Assembly: GCF_020616555.1 (NCBI RefSeq)
Contig: NZ_CP085173.1
Location: 4,790,001-4,854,000 of the forward strand
Direction of reading: 5' to 3'
DNA: 64,000 nt
Source of the DNA: Streptomyces longhuiensis
GTDB taxonomy: Bacteria > Actinomycetota > Actinomycetes > Streptomycetales > Streptomycetaceae
Of the stretch, positions 60,881 through 64,000 are shown in pieces; position 1 is the stretch's first letter, and each line of letters begins with the position of its first letter. The position numbers and the translations under genes were made by a program. Below the pieces are notes generated by a model. It did no database searches. It was not told the DNA's origin and saw only the letters and a list, made by a program, of their open reading frames with translations.

Positions 60881-62791
60881 CTACACCAGTCGGACCGGCT
60901 TCTCGGGGCGGATGCCGAGGCGGGTGAGCCAGGCGCGCAGGGGCTCCGGGTCTCCCTCTTCCACGAGGCTCAGGACCCGCGGGGTCAGGTCCTTGGCGCG
61001 CTCGCCGTCGACCAGGAGCGAGGGGCCGTCCAGCCAGTCGAGTCCGGGGGCGGCTCCGGCCGTGTCCACGGCGGCGCAGCACACCATCGCCGTGACGTGG
61101 TCGGCCACCAACTCACGTCCCGTACGTGGCGGTTGGAGCGGGAAGAGCGGGAGCATGCCCTCGTCCCACAGCGCACCGTCGGGCCCCTGCCCGGCGGCGG
61201 GCACGGGCGGGGCCGGCCGCTCACTCTCCTCGCGGGCCGACTCGGCACTCAGGCCGGCGGCGAGCAGAGCGGTGGGGGTGTCCTCGCGGTCCTCGGCATC
61301 TTCGAGGTCCGCGGCGTCTTCGAGATCCTCGGGGGCGGCGGAGTCGTCGTCGGGGGAGACGGTGGGGTCGGTGTCGGCGGCGACGGTGGGGTCCTCGGCG
61401 GGGACGGTGGGATCTTCCGGGTCTACGGGGGCTACGGGGTCTGCTGGGGCCACGGATCCCCCGGCGCGCGTCGCCGTGGCGAGGTGGTCCATCACCCGGG
61501 CGAGTGTCGGGCCCTCCGGGTCGGGGGACGCGGGGTCCACGGAGCCGCGTACGCCCAGTGCGTCGAGGACGCGGTGGAGGCGTGCCGCGTCCATGCGCCA
61601 CTTGCGGTCCACGACCTCGTCCGGATACTCCTGCCAGTCGACCGGCGCCCAGTCGGGGCCCGGCTCGGCGGGGCCTCCGTGGAACAGCCGGGCCGCGAGC
61701 AGCGACGCCGCCTCGTCCACCGTGCCCGGCTCCTCCAGCAGATCGCAGGCGGGCCGCTCCCCGAGCCGGGAGGCGAAGCCCTCGGCGAGACGGTCGCGCC
61801 GGGACAGCTCGGTGAGGGCGGCGACGACGCCCACGTCCAGCCGAGAGGGCCAGCGCCCCATGCGCCAGGCGGGCAGCGCGACCCGGGTGAGGAGCCGGTC
61901 CCAGCCCGCGTACGCCAGGCCCACCTGCTCCTGGGCGACGATCCGCACGCCGTAGTCCACCGTCTGTGCGCGCTCGGCGGCGGCCGCGGCGACCCCGCGC
62001 TCCATCTCGCCCGCGTGGCCCCGGCAGCTGCGAAGGAGCAGGCGCACGACCCAGCCGACGCAACCGAGGACCGCCCGCCCCAGAGGCCCGCGACCGGGCA
62101 CCGCGGCGACGGCGACCGCCGCGTCCAGGCCGCGCACGAAGCGACGCGCGGCCGCTATGTCCGGGTGCGCCGACGGCCCCGTACCGGCGACGACCGGGGC
62201 GAGCACAGCACGCAGCTCGCCCACACGCATCCACCACAGGAAGGGGGAGCCGATGACCAGGACGGGCGCGGCGGGCACCCGACTTCTGCCTGCGCCGCCC
62301 CGGATCCCCGGGTCGTCGGCGTCACGCGGGATCGGGCCCTCGTCGTCCTTGGGCTTGGGCGGTCCGTGCGCGGGATGCGTACGGTCCTCCAGCCAGCTGT
62401 CGCAGTCCGGGGTGAGCGCTATGGCCGAGGGGGCCGGTACGTCGAGCCGGTCGGCCAGATCGCGCACCAGGCGGTAGAGATCGGGAGCCCGCTCCTCGGC
62501 GATCGGCACCGTCGGGCTGACCGCCGGGCGGGCGCGGGCCACCACGAGGGCGATGCCCGCCGCCGCGGCCAGGACGACCACGGCGACGACCGTGACGATC
62601 CACCGCGCCGTCCGCCAGCCGTCGCCGGCCGTGTGCCCGGTGGCGGCGCCCGCGGCCAGCACGACCGCGACGGCCGCGGGCAGCAGGGCCACGGCCAGCG
62701 CCCTGCCGCGGATGCGCAGCACCGCGAGAGCCCGGGAGCGCGCGGCCTGCGCGCCCATCTCCGCACCCATACCGGACACGACCGACGTCAC
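60881..62791 (-). CDS. Membrane protein with degenerate M48-peptidase-like domain
   Basis: A 636-residue membrane protein. Two N-terminal hydrophobic segments (LAVALLPAAVAVVLAAGAATG, WIVTVVAVVVLAAAAGIALVVA) are followed by sequence resembling the HtpX/M48 layout: LYRLVRDLADRLDVPAPSAIALTPD, then VLVIGSPFLWWMRVGELRAVLAPVVAGTG, where an active M48 protease would have HExxH after ELRAVLA. The metal motif is absent, so it is probably a pseudo-protease. Further on is a helical region, then a strongly acidic disordered stretch (PEDLEDAADLEDAEDRED) and a conserved C-terminal tail. GTG 62791 chosen; an ATG at 62770 is possible. Function unknown. Confidence 0.7.
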   Translation of the reverse strand: MTSVVSGMGAEMGAQAARSRALAVLRIRGRALAVALLPAAVAVVLAAGAATGHTAGDGWRTARWIVTVVAVVVLAAAAGIALVVARARPAVSPTVPIAEERAPDLYRLVRDLADRLDVPAPSAIALTPDCDSWLEDRTHPAHGPPKPKDDEGPIPRDADDPGIRGGAGRSRVPAAPVLVIGSPFLWWMRVGELRAVLAPVVAGTGPSAHPDIAAARRFVRGLDAAVAVAAVPGRGPLGRAVLGCVGWVVRLLLRSCRGHAGEMERGVAAAAAERAQTVDYGVRIVAQEQVGLAYAGWDRLLTRVALPAWRMGRWPSRLDVGVVAALTELSRRDRLAEGFASRLGERPACDLLEEPGTVDEAASLLAARLFHGGPAEPGPDWAPVDWQEYPDEVVDRKWRMDAARLHRVLDALGVRGSVDPASPDPEGPTLARVMDHLATATRAGGSVAPADPVAPVDPEDPTVPAEDPTVAADTDPTVSPDDDSAAPEDLEDAADLEDAEDREDTPTALLAAGLSAESAREESERPAPPVPAAGQGPDGALWDEGMLPLFPLQPPRTGRELVADHVTAMVCCAAVDTAGAAPGLDWLDGPSLLVDGERAKDLTPRVLSLVEEGDPEPLRAWLTRLGIRPEKPVRLV

Positions 62792-62985
62792 CCCCTGCTG
62801 CCTATGTTGCCTGCACCCATGGCGTTGTCCACTCCCCCACTGTGGCACCCGTCACTGACATCGCAATGCCGGTGGGCCAAGTGCCGGAACGCATGCGCCG
62901 CACCCTAGTTGGGGCGCAAGGCATCGTCAGCCGGATGGACGAGCGGTCACTCGATGGAATGGCTTTGGGTAGAGGTGGATGACAT

Positions 62986-63020
62986 TCAGGCCCCTGATCC
63001 GCTTCGGATCAAGGGCCTGA
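62986..63020 (-). terminator. Terminator after purD
   Basis: Near-perfect 16-base stem with one mismatch, TCAGGCCCCTGATCCG (62986-63001) against CGGATCAAGGGCCTGA (63005-63020), just past the purD stop on the minus strand. Confidence 0.8.
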
Positions 63021-63044
63021 GGTTCACACAGGTGAGGCTTCCGG

Positions 63045-64000
63045 TCAGGCCTCCGCGGCCGCCTTCGCCGCGATGTCGGTGCGGTGCTGCGAGCCGTCGA
63101 GGCCGATGCGCGACAGCGCCGCGTACGCGCGTTCGCGGGCCTGCGTGAGGTCCGAGCCGGTCGCGGTCACCGAGAGCACGCGGCCGCCGGCGCTGACGAC
63201 GGCGTCCCCGTCCCGCTTCGTCCCGGCGTGCAGGACGTACGCGTGGGGCGCATCCTGCGCGGCCACGTCGGCGAGCCCGGTGATCGGGTCGCCGGTGCGC
63301 GGCGTCTCCGGGTAGTTGTGGGAGGCCACGACCACGGTCACGGCCGCCTCGTCGCTCCAGCGCAGGGGCGGCAGGTCAGCGAGCGTGCCGTTGGCCGAGG
63401 CGAGGAGGACGCCCGCGAGCGGGGTCTTGAGGCGGGCCAGGACGACCTGGGTCTCCGGGTCGCCGAACCGTGCGTTGAACTCGATGACCCGTACGCCGCG
63501 CGAGGTGATCGCGAGCCCCGCGTACAGCAGACCCGAGAAGGCCGTGCCACGGCGGCGCAGTTCGTCGACGGTCGGCTGGAGGACCGTCTCCATGACCTCG
63601 TCGACGAGCTTGGGGTCGGCCCACGGCAGCGGCGAATAGGCACCCATTCCGCCGGTGTTGGGGCCCGCGTCGCCGTCGAGCGCGCGCTTGAAGTCCTGCG
63701 CGGGCTTGAGCGGGACGACGGTCACGCCGTCGGTGATCGCGAAGAGCGAGACCTCGGGGCCGTCGAGGAACTCCTCGATGACGACGCGGTCACAGGCGTT
63801 GGCGTGCGCGCGGGCGGCCTCGAGGTCGTCGGTCACGACGACGCCCTTGCCGGCCGCGAGCCCGTCGTCCTTGACCACGTACGGGGCGCCGAAGGCGTCG
63901 AGCGCCTCGTCGACCTCGTCCGGGGTGGTGCAGACGTACGAGCGGGCGGTCGGCACGCCGGCCCCCGCCATCACGTCCTTGGCGAACGCCTTGGAACCCT
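63045..64000 (-). CDS. purD: Phosphoribosylamine-glycine ligase (GAR synthetase), partial
   Basis: The C-terminal 317 residues or so of PurD; the gene runs off the right edge, so the N-terminus and start are outside the window. PurD joins phosphoribosylamine with glycine to GAR. The ATP-grasp region is recognisable: SKAFAKDVMAGAGVPTA at the cut end, YVVKDDGLAAGKGVVV, VIEEFLDGPEVSLFAITDG, TGGMGAYSPLP and VIEFNARFGDPETQVVLARL. The terminal domain SVTATGSDLTQARERAYAAL is complete. A terminator follows. Confidence 0.96.
   Translation of the reverse strand, partial: GSKAFAKDVMAGAGVPTARSYVCTTPDEVDEALDAFGAPYVVKDDGLAAGKGVVVTDDLEAARAHANACDRVVIEEFLDGPEVSLFAITDGVTVVPLKPAQDFKRALDGDAGPNTGGMGAYSPLPWADPKLVDEVMETVLQPTVDELRRRGTAFSGLLYAGLAITSRGVRVIEFNARFGDPETQVVLARLKTPLAGVLLASANGTLADLPPLRWSDEAAVTVVVASHNYPETPRTGDPITGLADVAAQDAPHAYVLHAGTKRDGDAVVSAGGRVLSVTATGSDLTQARERAYAALSRIGLDGSQHRTDIAAKAAAEA

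Overview
This is about 64 kb of a very GC-rich actinobacterial chromosome, almost certainly Streptomyces or a close relative. The basis is third-position GC so high that antisense frames stay open for kilobases, many GTG starts, a 68-residue BldC, an Lsr2-type nucleoid protein, AfsR-like and DesK/DesR-like regulators, tRNA genes mostly lacking an encoded CCA, and the gene order purD - purC - purSQL - purF - purM - vdh - bldC - hrpA. It reads as conserved core chromosome. I see no insertion sequence, prophage, plasmid gene or CRISPR.

Region by region. 0.2-9 kb: a MarR repressor divergent from an MFS exporter, a PAS/PP2C/anti-sigma-kinase phosphatase behind a type II NADH dehydrogenase, a TetR regulator, and a single-chain sigma factor that also carries a zinc-finger anti-sigma domain, a membrane span, a proline-rich stalk and an outer carbohydrate-binding domain. 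9-20 kb: an AfsR-like regulator, an orphan asparagine-synthetase/lasso-cyclase-like protein with a degenerate ATP loop, a sporulation-type regulator, an L-2-hydroxyglutarate oxidase, TrmB and a PrsW-type membrane protease. 20-32 kb: an aldo/keto reductase, an M23 peptidase under a c-di-AMP (ydaO) riboswitch, a membrane PP2C phosphatase, initiator tRNA, TerB, a magnesium-type P-ATPase, tRNA-Lys, an amino-acid permease and a DEAD-box helicase with a long Arg/Gly-rich tail. 32-44.4 kb: a lipoprotein, a small zincin, a membrane metallophosphoesterase, a tRNA Glu-Asp-Phe cluster, a YhgE-like membrane protein, HrpA, a second tRNA-Asp with a duplicated 3' end and terminator, DUF6274, bldC, an unknown conserved gene and valine dehydrogenase. 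44.4-64 kb: DUF3073 and most of the de novo purine pathway (purM, purF, purL, purQ, purS, purC, purD), interspersed with a META-domain lipoprotein, a mycothiol-dependent-type enzyme, an lsr2 paralogue, three tRNA-Gly genes, an ABC transporter / sensor kinase / response regulator operon, a dimethylformamidase-like protein and a degenerate M48-like membrane protein.

The purine genes supply AIR through IMP precursors: PurF makes phosphoribosylamine, PurD makes GAR, PurS/Q/L make FGAM, PurM makes AIR and PurC makes SAICAR. purSQL are translationally coupled by 4-base overlaps and purF-purM form a pair. Regulators (BldC, Lsr2 paralogue, sporulation protein, two PP2C phosphatases, c-di-AMP riboswitch, membrane sigma factor) point to developmental and cell-envelope control. 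The most interesting items are the tRNA-Gly(UCC) whose D-loop/T-loop contact is altered, the sigma/anti-sigma/carbohydrate-sensor fusion, the orphan cyclase-like protein, and several unassigned palindromes and tandem repeats in promoter or intergenic DNA.
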